Source of the DNA: Sulfobacillus acidophilus DSM 10332 | Lineage (GTDB): Bacteria; Bacillota; Sulfobacillia; Sulfobacillales; Sulfobacillaceae | Direction: 5' to 3' | Assembly (NCBI GenBank): GCA_000237975.1 | Contig: CP003179.1 | Span: forward strand, 2,170,001-2,234,000 | Length of the DNA stretch: 64,000 nucleotides | Shown here: positions 26,266 to 35,542 of the stretch, in pieces | Position numbering within the stretch: position 1 is the stretch's first letter | How the letters are laid out: every line of letters starts with the position of its first letter | The notes under the pieces: generated by a model | The model's input: only the letters and a program-made list of their open reading frames with translations | What the model was told of the DNA's origin: nothing | Databases searched by the model: none | Made by a program: the position numbers and the translations under genes

Positions 26266-27072
26266 ATGCTTAGAGGCTATTTTGGCTTTACCCGCGAGCC
26301 GTTCAGCAAAGAGCTCGATCCCACGGAATACTTTCCGCACAACGGATTTCAGGAATTACACGCTCGGCTCACCATCATGGTCGAAACCCGTGCCTGAGGG
26401 CTCGTGACCGGGGACATTGGATCGGGGAAATCGAGCGCCGTCCGGCGGCTAGCCGCCGGCTTAGATCCCCATCGCCACCCCGTAGTCTACTGCGCCGAGT
26501 CTCAATTGACGCCATTCGATTTTTATTCCTTGGTACTGGAGGCTTTCGGCATGACGCCACGCTTTCAGCGATCCCAGGCGCGGCGTCAATTCTTGACGCT
26601 TATGACCGATCTGTTTGACCAACAGCATAAAGTACCGGTCCTCATTATTGACGAGGCTCAAAATCTTCCCGCCACCATGCTCCAAGAACTCCGGTTCATC
26701 ACCAATACCCAAATGGACGCCGTCACGCCCTTTGCGTGCATCTTGGTGGGACAACCCGACTTGCGAGCCCAGCTACGACTACGATACTTTGAACCGATTC
26801 AACAACGCATCGCCTTGCGCTACCATTTAGGCGGCCTGTCCGAGTCGGAAACGCAGGCCTATGTCGCACATCATTGTAAGCTTGCAGGCGCGACCCATCC
26901 GTTGATGGCGCCCTCAGCCTTGAGTCTACTCTATACCACCACCCACGGCATCCCGCGGCTCATCAACCTGTTCGCCGTCCAAGCACTCTGGGCTGCAGCG
27001 GCGGCCCATGCGGACATCGTTGATGAGGCACACATGCAACAGGCCATTGCCGACTGGCGCGACGGCAGTTGA
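26266..27072 (+). pseudogene. ExeA/TniB-like AAA ATPase of the transposon, with an in-frame TGA
   Basis: ATG 26266 follows GAAGGAGGA and overlaps the transposase stop. The first 43 codons (GYFGFTREPFSKELDPTEYF...) match ExeA/TniB N-termini, then TGA at 26395-26397 interrupts. The same frame continues with GLVTGDIGSGKSSAVRRLAA (Walker A), VLIIDEAQNLPATMLQELRF (Walker B) and a sensor/arginine region to TGA at 27072. Such ATPases choose the target and activate the DDE transposase. A GTG at 26404 could restart translation just before Walker A, giving 222 residues lacking the N-terminal transposase-contact part, so loss of function is likely but not certain. Confidence 0.8.
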
Positions 27073-27086
27073 CTCACCCATACGTT

Positions 27087-27125
27087 CACAAGACCTCCTC
27101 TCGGGAACCGGCAGGGGGTCTTGTG
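27087..27125 (+). other. Hairpin after the transposon ATPase gene
   Basis: CACAAGACC 27087-27095 pairs with GGTCTTGTG 27117-27125, with extra C-G pairs possible inside. No T-run follows, so it may be a weak terminator or an end-proximal structure of the transposon. Confidence 0.35.
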
Positions 27126-27205
27126 CCAACGGCCTTAGCAAAACTTTCAGGGCTAAACAGCTTGACAGTGAGCGGCAGCGTTGCCAAGAAGCGTTAGCGC
27201 CAACA

Positions 27206-27212
27206 CGCTGGC
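27206..27212. repeat. Target-site duplication CGCTGGC, right copy
   Basis: Identical to 22640-22646 and directly after the right tip (AACA) of the transposon; the ISL3 transposase N-terminal fragment resumes here. Confidence 0.65.
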
Positions 27213-28135
27213 ATCCGGGCATACTTGCGAACGGTGTGTCGGTCGAGATTCAACGCGCGGGCGATCGCCGAGAGGTTGTCGCCCTGGGCCAACCGCGCAT
27301 GAATCGCCGCCCAGCGGGCTTGCGATCGGGAAGGGTTCGGCGTCTCCGTCGGCGCCTCCGGCGCCGCCAGCGGTTCGGAGGGCGGTAGCGGTTCGGGATG
27401 CCGTTGGAAGAACCGTTCCACGGCGTCGGCCAAATTCCGGAACAGATGGAAGCGGTCCGCCACTGGCTGCGCCTGGGGCACCCCCTCGGCAATGGCGTGA
27501 GCAAAAGCCACCGCCCGGTCTCGGGTCACGATCGCCACCGTCGGATGGGCTCGTAACCACGCGGCCACCGTCTCGGCGCGCGTATCCGGCAAAATGTCGA
27601 GGATGGTGCCCCGTTCGTGGTCGACCACAATGGTCGCGTACCGTTGGCCTTTCCGCCGGGCCCATTCATCGAGGCCGATGACCCGTGGCGCGGGCGGATC
27701 GGGCAGGGGCATCGCGAGAATCCATCGGTTGAGGGTTTGGCGACTGACCGGGAAACCCGTCGTCTGCAGCTGCCGAGCGGCGTCGCTCGCCGAGGTCACC
27801 AAAGTCCAGCAGACCATGGCCTGTTGGGCTTGCCGGGTCCACCGTTGATACGGGGCGACACCGGGTAGGCGTTCACAGAAAATCGCTTGCGAACAGGCGG
27901 GGTTCGTACAGACAAAGCGCCGGACCCGGAGGTGCCACTGCACCGCCCAGCCCCTCCACGGAACATCGCGCGGGGTGCGCCAATAATGGCTTTTAACCCA
28001 GGCACTCGGCTGGCCACACCGCGGGCATGCAGCCGTGGGCGCCGTTGTCTCGGCCCCAATGTGAATCGGTGCCTGCTCACCGTTGATGCGGAGAATTCGC
28101 ACCGGGGTATTTTCGAGTATAATAAAACCGGACAT
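27206..28135 (-). pseudogene. ISL3-family transposase, N-terminal and DDE core fragment
   Basis: From ATG 28135 (AAGGATGG upstream) the minus strand encodes about 310 residues of ISL3 transposase. CPRCGQPSAW and FVCTNPACSQAIFCERLP are the N-terminal zinc finger; the catalytic domain has RVIGLDEWARRKGQRYATIV (Asp), VAIVTRDRAVAFAHAI (Asp) and ADRFHLFRNLADAVERFF. It ends with DRHTVRKYARMP, after which the transposon tip supplies a stop at 27194. The C-terminal third, with the Glu, is at 22020-22646. Frames upstream of 28135 are terminal-repeat sequence, not protein. Confidence 0.9.
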
Positions 28136-28200
28136 GAGATCACCATCCTTGCACGGAGTTGTCTCATGTCCATTTTCCATCTTATTCCATAATTCGCCAA

Positions 28201-28222
28201 GCACCAAAATTGGACAAGAGCC
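28201..28222. repeat. ISL3 terminal inverted repeat, right copy
   Basis: Exact reverse complement of 21840-21861 over 22 bases. It marks the transposase-proximal end of the split ISL3 element. Confidence 0.85.
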
Positions 28223-29075
28223 ATTTCCTCTTGACCAAATACACGTGCAGATGAGTGCCGCGTCGATCGACCGCTTTCTCGCCGCCGAACGGCGGCGGTT
28301 GGAGGTCAAAGGGCGCAACGGCACCAAGCCCGGCACCCCCCTCAAACAGCAAATCCCGGTCCGGATGTGGGCGGAATGGGATGATGCGACCCATCCCGGA
28401 TTTCTCGAAATCGATCTCGTCTCCCACGATGGCGGCGCAGCCCGTGGCGAATTTGCCTGGACCCTGGATTTGGTCGACATCTTAACCGGGTGGACGGAAA
28501 CCGTGGCCTTGCCGAATAAAGCCCGAAAATGGGTGATCGAGGCCTTGGATACCCAGCTCGCGCGCTTTCCCTTCCCGATTCGCGGGATCGACTCGGATAA
28601 CGGGAGCGAATTCATCAACCACCATCTTCTGACTTGGTGCGATAGCCACCCGATCACGTTTACCCGGGCCCGAGCCTATCACAAAAACGACGGCTGTTAT
28701 GTGGAGCAAAAAAACTGGTCGGTGGTGCGGCGCTTCGTCGGTTATCTACGCTATGAGGGGGCCGAACAGGTGCAATGGCTGAACGACCTCTATGCCACCC
28801 TCCGCCTCTATACCCATTTCTTTCAGCCGTTACAAAAGGCCGTGGCCAAAGAGCGTCGGGGAGCCCGCACCTACCGCCGCTATGATCAGGCTCAAACTCC
28901 CTACCAACGGGTCCTGGCGCTGCCGGATACGGTTGTGTCTCCGGCACAGAAAGCGGTCTTAACGGCGCAGTACGCTTCGCTCAATCCCGCCGCGATTCGA
29001 CGCGATTTGCTACGGCTCCAAAACCGGTTGTGGGACCCCATGCCCCGCGAAACCCCGCACGAGTTCCCTCTATGA
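28223..29075 (+). pseudogene. Integrase-type transposase fragment (IS481/ISNCY-like), N-terminus lost
   Basis: The frame is open from the ISL3 tip and gives about 280 residues ending at 29075. HPGFLEIDLVSHDGG holds the first catalytic Asp, RGIDSDNGSEFINHHL the second, and YHKNDGCYVEQKNWSVVRRF the Glu: a complete rve core. The DNA-binding N-terminal region (about 150 residues in homologues) is missing because the ISL3 element abuts it. An ATG at about 28251 could start a short product, but without the helix-turn-helix it should not work. Confidence 0.8.
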
Positions 29076-29090
29076 TACGATTTTCAAAGA

Positions 29091-29142
29091 CCTTTTATTT
29101 TGAGGCAACGAAACCCCGTTCAAGTACTTTTATTTTTGAGGG
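29091..29142. repeat. Subterminal direct repeats at the right end of the integrase element
   Basis: CCTTTTATTTTGAGG at 29091-29105 and CTTTTATTTTTGAGG at 29127-29141 repeat within 36 bases, just after the integrase fragment. Repeats of this sort form the transposase-binding ends of that IS group. A matching left end was not found. Confidence 0.5.
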
Positions 29143-29342
29143 AAGACGGTTGGGATCTCTCGCATCGCTCATCCTTAGCAAACCCCCAAGGTTTTCCAAC
29201 GTGTGCCAGACACCAGAAAAACATCTGAAGGCGGAGATTTTGGGAAAAACCCCCTGACGGTAAACAGGAGTTCATTACGCGACGTCGAATTCCCAACAGC
29301 AAATCAACATCCTTTTAAATTCAAACCGATAAGGAGACCTCG

Positions 29343-32273
29343 ATGACACGTCTTTTTTGGTGGACCCTTACTACGTCGAGTTTACTGGTAATAGCGACCG
29401 TTCCTCCGGTTGCAGCTGCCTCGTTGCCCAATATGCTGACGTTACGCCAATGGTCACAGCAAGTGGTGTCTTGGTTACCCCATACCCCGGCCTATGCCAA
29501 GACCCTATTACATCAGGATTTTTCTGCATTGGCCACCCTTCATGGTCCCCGCACGGTAGACGTGGTCGTAGACACGGAAAAGCGCATGGCTGCCTTGGCT
29601 GCCTACACCGCGGCCGTCAGCACGCCCGGAAATCCGCTATACCATCACTTTTTATCACCAAGTGCCGTCGAAGCGCGCTTTGGTCCTACCCCTGCCGATA
29701 TCCAGTCGGCGGAGGCCGCACTGACCGCGGCGGGCTGGTCCGTCACCGGTGTCGCCGGCTTTATCATGAAGGCCACCATTTCACATCCCAATCACGCGGG
29801 CATGCCGGTATCGCCGGCCATTTGGGCCGTATCCGGCCTTTTGCCGCATGGACTCATTCGCCCGCAAGCTACCAAAATCACTACCTTATCAGCGCCGTTG
29901 GCAAACCTCGGATTTAATGAACCTCCAGCCGTGATTCAGCAAACCCGTGATAGCGCGGGTGACATTATTAGTGTTCTTAGTTGGAATCCACATATGGCAA
30001 GTCAGGTGCCCGCCGGGCTACCCCTAAATATATTTGTCATGGCCCAAACCAGCATTGGCACCCCAATCGCCATCTCCCACGTGGACCAAATCACTGATAC
30101 CAATAGCAATTTGGGTGTCGCTGGTGCCCAAGCCATGCCCGGCACGCAAAACACCTTATGGCAAGTACCTATTGCAGGCTTCACCGCCCAACCAGCGGGA
30201 GACATCGTGCAAATTGCCGTCACACTGGCTAACGGAGAGACCGCCACCGCCAATTTTACCTTACCCGCGATTACGGGCAATGCCACGATCTTGTCGCCCT
30301 TTACCCCGAGTCAGGTGGATCAGGTTGACGGATGGAGTACGTTCCCCGCCAACACCCCACCAGTGGCGGTGTTGACCATTGGCCAGCCGCCCAGTCTCGC
30401 CGATTTAAGCGCCACCTTAACTCAAAGCCAATGGTCCCCTCCGGGCGTGACCTTTCATTACGAAGATGGGGCCAGCAATAACGAGACGGGGACGGCCAAC
30501 GAATACACAGAGGCTGAACTGGATTTAGAAGCGGTTGCGAGTGCCGCCCCCCATTCCCCGATCGAAGAATATGTGTATCCCGATTCTGATCCCAATGATC
30601 CGCTGGTCGGCTTCTTGACCCAACTCACCCAACAAACTGCCGCCAAAATTGCCAGCCTCAGTTACGGCTTTTATGGCGAAGATCCGGCCACCCTGAGCAG
30701 TTTGATGAACATCTTGACCGCAGAAGGCGTAACCGTGGTGCAAGCCAGCGGCGACCAAGGGGCTTGGAACGGCGGCAGCGATCCCGGCCCAGCGGGCCTC
30801 AGCCAATTGGAGCAAATCCCCTCTGTGTTGAGTGTCGGTGGACTGGATACCGCAGCCCCGGCGACCTTAGACGCCAACGGCAATGTGGTCAATATTAATG
30901 GCCCGGCTATTTTTAAAGCGTGGGGGGGCGACTATATGAATGGGCTTCCCCCCGCTGTGGCGCAAGCTTACACCAGCCAAAACGCCGCATCCAGCGGCGG
31001 CTATAGCACCACAATTCCGGTACCCTCGTGGGAATCACCCTTTTTACCCGCAAATGCCAGTGGATTTGGGGTGCCGATTATTGCCGCGCCCGCCGGTGCT
31101 CCCGGATTTTCCGGCTATCAAGGCGGACAGCAAGCCATATTCGGGGGTACCAGCCTCGCCGCTCCGCTGACCGCCGGATGGCTCGCGGATGCAGAAACCC
31201 TGATGGGCACTAGCCAATCGGGCATGGGTAACATCAACCCGTTATTGTTTCAAACCGCCCAAGCGCATCCCAGCCTCTTCACGCAAGCCCTGTGGGGTTC
31301 GAACGGCGTTTATTCGGTGACCTCGCCCTCACCTGGCAGTTGGAATCCGGTGACGGGACTCGGGATGGTAAACTGGAGTGGTTTAGCCCTCGCCGACGCC
31401 ACCTCGCCGGCATCCGTCACGCCCACCCTGTCCCTAAAAGCACCGGCTACTACTATAGGCCAGCTCGCCACCTTAAGTGCCGACATCAACGGAGTGAGCT
31501 CTGCCAAATATCAGTTTTGGCTCAAAAACCCCGCCAACGGCACCTGGATCTCGAGCGGTCCCTATTCCTCGAACGCCCAATTTCAGTTCCGTCCATCGAT
31601 CGCCGGAAACTGGGAAGCGGTGGTCTATGCCCTGCTGCCACAGGGCACCACGTTAATGGCCAATACCACGCTGTCGGTCAGCCCCACCGGATCCATGGTC
31701 ACCAGCCTCACGATCACGACGGCGTCTGCCTCACCCTTTGTAAATCCGGGGCAAACCGTGACGATTTCGGCTGATGGCACCGATACCGGTAACCAGCCTG
31801 AGTATCAGTTCTGGTTACGCGGTCCCAATGACCAATGGCGTCTGGTGCAAAACTACAGCAGCACGGAGTCGCTTAGCCTTTTGAACCTTCAACCAGGCAG
31901 CTATGCGATATCCGTGTATGCATTAGATGCCGCACAAGTGGCCGCCCACGCCTGGAACCAGGCTTACACTGAAACCACCGTCATTTATGTCGGCTCAAAT
32001 GTCGCGGCCTCGGTACCGGCCACCGGTAGCGTCAATCAACCCCTGACCGTGACCGGGCTTGCCAGCGATATCACGGCCGCACAATATCAGTGGTGGATCG
32101 AATCCCCCAGCGGGCAATGGACCTCATCAGGGGCTTATCAATCGTCACCCGTTTGGACATTCACCCCCACCCAGTCAGGAACCTACACCCTTATCCTCTA
32201 TGCCAAAGATCCCTTAGCATTAGCAACTGAGGCCAATGCAATATCGACTCGAACGACAGTGTTCGTACAATAA
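29343..32273 (+). CDS. Secreted S53 (sedolisin/kumamolisin) acid protease with three C-terminal YQFW domains
   Basis: The 976-residue protein begins with a signal peptide (RLFWWTLTTSSLLVIATVPP, cut near VAAA), followed by an activation prodomain (about 60-180, with NPLYHHFLSPSAVEARFGPT). The catalytic domain has the S53 tetrad: Glu390 and Asp394 in TEAELDLEAV, Asp471 in VVQASGDQGAW, and Ser604 in FGGTSLAAPLTAG. S53 enzymes are serine carboxyl proteases active at low pH. Three roughly 80-residue beta-domains centred on YQFW/YQWW (residues 723, 821, 915) extend the C-terminus and recur in other exoproteins of this window. AAGGAGACC precedes the ATG. It is probably cell-surface or S-layer associated. 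Confidence 0.93.
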   Translation: MTRLFWWTLTTSSLLVIATVPPVAAASLPNMLTLRQWSQQVVSWLPHTPAYAKTLLHQDFSALATLHGPRTVDVVVDTEKRMAALAAYTAAVSTPGNPLYHHFLSPSAVEARFGPTPADIQSAEAALTAAGWSVTGVAGFIMKATISHPNHAGMPVSPAIWAVSGLLPHGLIRPQATKITTLSAPLANLGFNEPPAVIQQTRDSAGDIISVLSWNPHMASQVPAGLPLNIFVMAQTSIGTPIAISHVDQITDTNSNLGVAGAQAMPGTQNTLWQVPIAGFTAQPAGDIVQIAVTLANGETATANFTLPAITGNATILSPFTPSQVDQVDGWSTFPANTPPVAVLTIGQPPSLADLSATLTQSQWSPPGVTFHYEDGASNNETGTANEYTEAELDLEAVASAAPHSPIEEYVYPDSDPNDPLVGFLTQLTQQTAAKIASLSYGFYGEDPATLSSLMNILTAEGVTVVQASGDQGAWNGGSDPGPAGLSQLEQIPSVLSVGGLDTAAPATLDANGNVVNINGPAIFKAWGGDYMNGLPPAVAQAYTSQNAASSGGYSTTIPVPSWESPFLPANASGFGVPIIAAPAGAPGFSGYQGGQQAIFGGTSLAAPLTAGWLADAETLMGTSQSGMGNINPLLFQTAQAHPSLFTQALWGSNGVYSVTSPSPGSWNPVTGLGMVNWSGLALADATSPASVTPTLSLKAPATTIGQLATLSADINGVSSAKYQFWLKNPANGTWISSGPYSSNAQFQFRPSIAGNWEAVVYALLPQGTTLMANTTLSVSPTGSMVTSLTITTASASPFVNPGQTVTISADGTDTGNQPEYQFWLRGPNDQWRLVQNYSSTESLSLLNLQPGSYAISVYALDAAQVAAHAWNQAYTETTVIYVGSNVAASVPATGSVNQPLTVTGLASDITAAQYQWWIESPSGQWTSSGAYQSSPVWTFTPTQSGTYTLILYAKDPLALATEANAISTRTTVFVQ

Positions 32274-32296
32274 GTCTGAGCAGGTACCGGACGGTT

Positions 32297-35200
32297 TTAT
32301 GGGATTGTTGGCTCCCACTTATATATCCACTGGGGATGGGTGGGATTGGTAATTAGCTCAAATAATTGTTGAGCACTACTCTCCCACTCTACCGGTCCGT
32401 TTATTTCTGACTGCTCAATTTGTTCCACATCGTCCCGTAATTCGTAGGATACACTATCCATATCTCCTCCAAATTTAATCCAACCGATAGGTAAACCATC
32501 ATGAGCATGGACAGAATAACAAGAAGACAACTTCCTGATTAGCTCACTCAAAATAGTTTTAGAAAGAGATATGATGCCATTAGCACTACCTAACGAACAA
32601 TAATCCGACTTAGGAAACGAATGCAAATCAGAAAGCACGAAAAAAACTTTACCGCCTTTATTCTTGAGATCATTGAACAAACTCCGATGATTGGACGTAA
32701 CTTTAGATGTCGGAACAAGAAAGTCAAAACCCAAAAACATGTCACACTGCTGAATTTCCACGATATCATCTTCAAACACTTTTGTTTTAACTCCCAAGAA
32801 TTTTTCAAGGACAAATTGACGGGCATAACGCCATGTACCATTTAGGTGATAAATTGGTTCAAATCGATACCCATTCCTTTTAAGATCTAGAACTTGGTTT
32901 GTAATTTTTAAAACAACTTGAGCAAGTACACCTTTAAATGTACCGGAAACCAAACCGGAAACATCAATGAGAATTTGAACATCTTTGCGCGGAATCGAAA
33001 ATGTACGACCTAAGGAATAGGCTAAAGATGAAAGGTCTTGGAATGTTAGTCCGTCTTTAGAAACTTCTCGGAGTAACTCATTTACTAAATTATTTTGTGG
33101 TTGATAGAAATCCTCGATTGCCTCCATAAATCGCTCGCCCACCTCCCAAGGATTATGAGAGAGCCTAATATACTCTCGGCCATTTTCACCATATCGATGC
33201 CGTAACGCCTTCTCGATATAAAGAGTATCCAAGACTTCAATAAGTTGTTGAGGATTAACCGGATGTTCAATTCGAATGATTGAATTACTTGGGATTTCCG
33301 AAAATGCCCCTATAGAGTTTACTACCGTTGGAATACCATATGATAAGCAGTCAAGAACCGCACCCGAAGTTTCGCCATGGCTGATTTCTCTTAATTGAAC
33401 CGCAACATCAGCTGCTTGCAAGTAAATTTCATACAGATCTGGAGATACATACCCGGTGATACGGATCTGCTCTTGCTTACCGATTAAAGACTTGAGTTCA
33501 CGTTGATAATCATCACTAATAGGTTGACCAACAAGTACCAGATGACATTCGGGTTCAGAGCTTAAACGTGACTCTTTCCACGAGCCTATTAAAGTATCAA
33601 TTAACTTTATCGGGGCAAGGAACCCAAAACTACATACAACAAAGTCATTGGCAGAGTAGCCAAGAAAGCGGCGCGCTGCATTGCGATCTATCTTCGTAGG
33701 AAGCGCCTTTAAATGAGGTAAAACTTTCCATAAAGAAACAGTTTCCGGAGTAAACCACTGTTGACCAAGATGCTGTGCATGGTGTGAATGAACGATTATT
33801 CCAAGGCTTTGCTCAATAACGGAGTGATTACAGGGATAGCGTTCGATAATCTCTTTAAGATCTCTCGACAAAAACCTCTCTTTCACCCCAGGATACCCTA
33901 TACATTTATATATTTCTCTTGTCCAGACCGGCCCTGCCATTCTATTAACTTCTTCATGAGCCAGTATTCCGCTCAAAAAAAAGTCGTGCAAGACCACAAC
34001 CCCAGGAATTTGTTGCAACAAGTCAAACATGTATTGGTGATATTCTGAATTACCAAAATGATATATCACCCGATCAAATCTACGAAAGTGATCCGTAAAC
34101 CATTCCGGTTGCTTAATGTCACAAACGGCCATGATCCAAGGATCCGTAACATTCTCCTGGTTTACGATTACAGTAATATCATAGAAACGACTTAATTGTT
34201 TCAACAAAGAGACACTGTAGTTAGCTATTCCGGTTTTTTGGGGAGGCAATGGCGATATATAAGCTAATTTTAAACGTCGGCCTGAATACCCAAATACTTC
34301 TTTTTGGGTAAAGGACTCGAATTTACTAAACGCGCGTAGGGCAAATTCAGCAACCTTATTCCATGAGAATTCTTTCGCTCGTATTAATCCATACTCCCGT
34401 AGATGTTGTCGATACTCTCGGTCCATTAGTACCTCTGTTATTTTCTTAGACATCCCATCATAATCATGAGGATCAAATAGTGCGTCAGAACGATTTATAA
34501 TTTCCCGTACACTTGTATTATTACTTCCGATAACAGCCGCTCCACAGGCCATGGCTTCCAACACAGGCAAGCCAAATCCCTCATGCAAGGATGGAAACAC
34601 GAACAGGTCACAGGTATTATATAACCCCACCAGATCCTCATCAGCAACATATCCTATAAAATTAACATCATTTGTCCGTAAGCCTCGTGAATGCGCCACT
34701 CTCTGCAACCGATCGACTTCCGCTTGAGTAAATTTGCCGACAAATACTAGTTGATATTGTTGTATAAGTTCTTTAGGTAACAATGCATAGGCCTGTATTA
34801 ATCCAGTTAAATTCTTCCTCGGGTCTTCTCCTCCAGTATACATAATAAACGGGCCATTAATTCCATAGCGCGCCAGTAGACGCTGTTTATCCTCTTGACT
34901 TAATTCAATTGAATGAAATTTATTGTCCACTCCGGAAAATACGTTTACCACCCGGTAGTCAGGTAAGTTTAGCCACTTAATTGCCTCCTGACGGGAAGAT
35001 TCGGATATAGCCAACCACATGTCGGCGCGCTTAAGATGTTCCAATTGAGTCATATATCCATGTAAAATAATCGGATCGGATAGATAGATATCAGGGTAAA
35101 TTAAAGGGATTAAATCATATAACGTCACGCTGATCTTAGGCTTGTCAACGAACGTATGAATACTTGAAACAATATCGTCAACATACCCCTCAAAAATGCT

Positions 35201-35527
35201 AAATATGTGGACTAAATCCGGTTTAATACTGGCCACGACGGCTTCATACATTTTTTCTGCAATTAAACGTCTGGTTCTAGCCGATTCATTTTGAAATCGA
35301 ATCAAAGCCGGCGGTTCCCAAACATGAATAGCGTGTGGGTCAACGAATTGAGCGAAGGAAGACCGTAACGTTTCAGCACTTTCAGGATATAAGCCATTTA
35401 ACAGAATGTGAAATTCATGCTCCCTTGGTGCCTTAACAAGAGCCATCGCCAATTCATAAGTATATCGACCGATTCCCCGATTTTTACTAATACCTTGTGC
35501 ACCCTGAACATCTAGCAGAATTCGCAT
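32297..35527 (-). CDS. Tandem GT4 glycosyltransferase with a third, degenerate domain
   Basis: A 1076-residue protein. Domain one (about 1-400) is a GT4: RGIGRYTYELAMAL, MYTGGEDPRKNLTGLIQAYA and the nucleotide-sugar motif HEGFGLPVLEAMACG. Domain two (about 425-800) begins LKLAYISPLPPQKTGIANYS and has FLSRDLKEII, RITGYVSPDLYEIYLQAAD and a SHGETSGAVLDCLSYG sugar-nucleotide region. The last 230 residues (ILIDVSGLVSGTFKGVLAQV onward) look like a GT4 N-terminal half without its partner. Such fused enzymes add successive sugars in one pass. It is the distal gene of the AT-rich glycan block, 15 bases after the FkbM gene. Confidence 0.88.
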   Translation of the reverse strand: MRILLDVQGAQGISKNRGIGRYTYELAMALVKAPREHEFHILLNGLYPESAETLRSSFAQFVDPHAIHVWEPPALIRFQNESARTRRLIAEKMYEAVVASIKPDLVHIFSIFEGYVDDIVSSIHTFVDKPKISVTLYDLIPLIYPDIYLSDPIILHGYMTQLEHLKRADMWLAISESSRQEAIKWLNLPDYRVVNVFSGVDNKFHSIELSQEDKQRLLARYGINGPFIMYTGGEDPRKNLTGLIQAYALLPKELIQQYQLVFVGKFTQAEVDRLQRVAHSRGLRTNDVNFIGYVADEDLVGLYNTCDLFVFPSLHEGFGLPVLEAMACGAAVIGSNNTSVREIINRSDALFDPHDYDGMSKKITEVLMDREYRQHLREYGLIRAKEFSWNKVAEFALRAFSKFESFTQKEVFGYSGRRLKLAYISPLPPQKTGIANYSVSLLKQLSRFYDITVIVNQENVTDPWIMAVCDIKQPEWFTDHFRRFDRVIYHFGNSEYHQYMFDLLQQIPGVVVLHDFFLSGILAHEEVNRMAGPVWTREIYKCIGYPGVKERFLSRDLKEIIERYPCNHSVIEQSLGIIVHSHHAQHLGQQWFTPETVSLWKVLPHLKALPTKIDRNAARRFLGYSANDFVVCSFGFLAPIKLIDTLIGSWKESRLSSEPECHLVLVGQPISDDYQRELKSLIGKQEQIRITGYVSPDLYEIYLQAADVAVQLREISHGETSGAVLDCLSYGIPTVVNSIGAFSEIPSNSIIRIEHPVNPQQLIEVLDTLYIEKALRHRYGENGREYIRLSHNPWEVGERFMEAIEDFYQPQNNLVNELLREVSKDGLTFQDLSSLAYSLGRTFSIPRKDVQILIDVSGLVSGTFKGVLAQVVLKITNQVLDLKRNGYRFEPIYHLNGTWRYARQFVLEKFLGVKTKVFEDDIVEIQQCDMFLGFDFLVPTSKVTSNHRSLFNDLKNKGGKVFFVLSDLHSFPKSDYCSLGSANGIISLSKTILSELIRKLSSCYSVHAHDGLPIGWIKFGGDMDSVSYELRDDVEQIEQSEINGPVEWESSAQQLFELITNPTHPQWIYKWEPTIP

Positions 35528-35542
35528 AAGATATCTTTCACC

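Larger units (their letters stand above)
23483..26273 (+). pseudogene. DDE transposase of the Tn7/Tni-like element, split by an IS3 insertion
   Basis: The gene starts at ATG 23483 (GAGGAGG upstream). Exon-like halves 23483-24071 and 25444-26273 join exactly in frame through GATTACAGTC/GCTTTATT to give 472 residues. The N-terminal half has a helix-turn-helix (TLSPRTIYRWLAAYRAGGW) and the first catalytic Asp in AEWQGDTQYTV, then FAFIDDYS; the second half resumes with RFIVGAQFFFEENRP, and holds LHCDNGAVYSS (second Asp) and GRPRHPSGKGKIERWFRRVD (Glu). A C-terminal Mu-type domain follows (ELAGNRYEVD-like VIQLAGNRYEVDARLA). Interruption makes it inactive unless the IS3 copy excises. Confidence 0.85.
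22647..27205 (+). mobile_element. Tn7/Tni-like transposon inserted in ISL3
   Basis: A 4559-bp element with ends TGTTTCGGCTAAG... and ...GCGTTAGCGCCAACA. The first 32 bases of each end, read inward, agree at 18 positions including TGTT, GCTAA and TTGGC. TGT...ACA ends with a DDE integrase plus AAA ATPase are the hallmark of Tn7/Tn5053/Tn552-type transposition. Its cargo is a zinc-finger protein gene, the transposase (split by IS3) and the ATPase (with an internal stop). Without the IS3 copy it would be 3187 bp. It is bounded by the 7-bp repeat CGCTGGC. Confidence 0.75.
21840..28222 (-). mobile_element. ISL3-family element, split by a 4.56 kb transposon
   Basis: Terminal inverted repeats match over 22 bases: GGCTCTTGTCCAATTTTGGT (plus GC) at 21840-21861 and its exact complement at 28201-28222; GGCTCTT is the usual ISL3 tip. 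The transposase runs leftward and is in two pieces, 27206-28135 and 22020-22646. Without the insertion and one copy of the 7-bp duplication the element is about 1.82 kb. No 8-bp target duplication flanks it: left flank CTGAATTT, right flank ATTTCCTC share only ATTT. The left neighbour is an IS21-like end and the right neighbour an integrase fragment, so a deletion or recombination has probably joined them. Confidence 0.85.

Noticed and set aside
26395-26397. TGA as a selenocysteine codon in the ATPase
   Set aside because: No Cys is expected at this position in ExeA/TniB homologues and no SECIS-like stem was seen; a mobile-element pseudogene is simpler.
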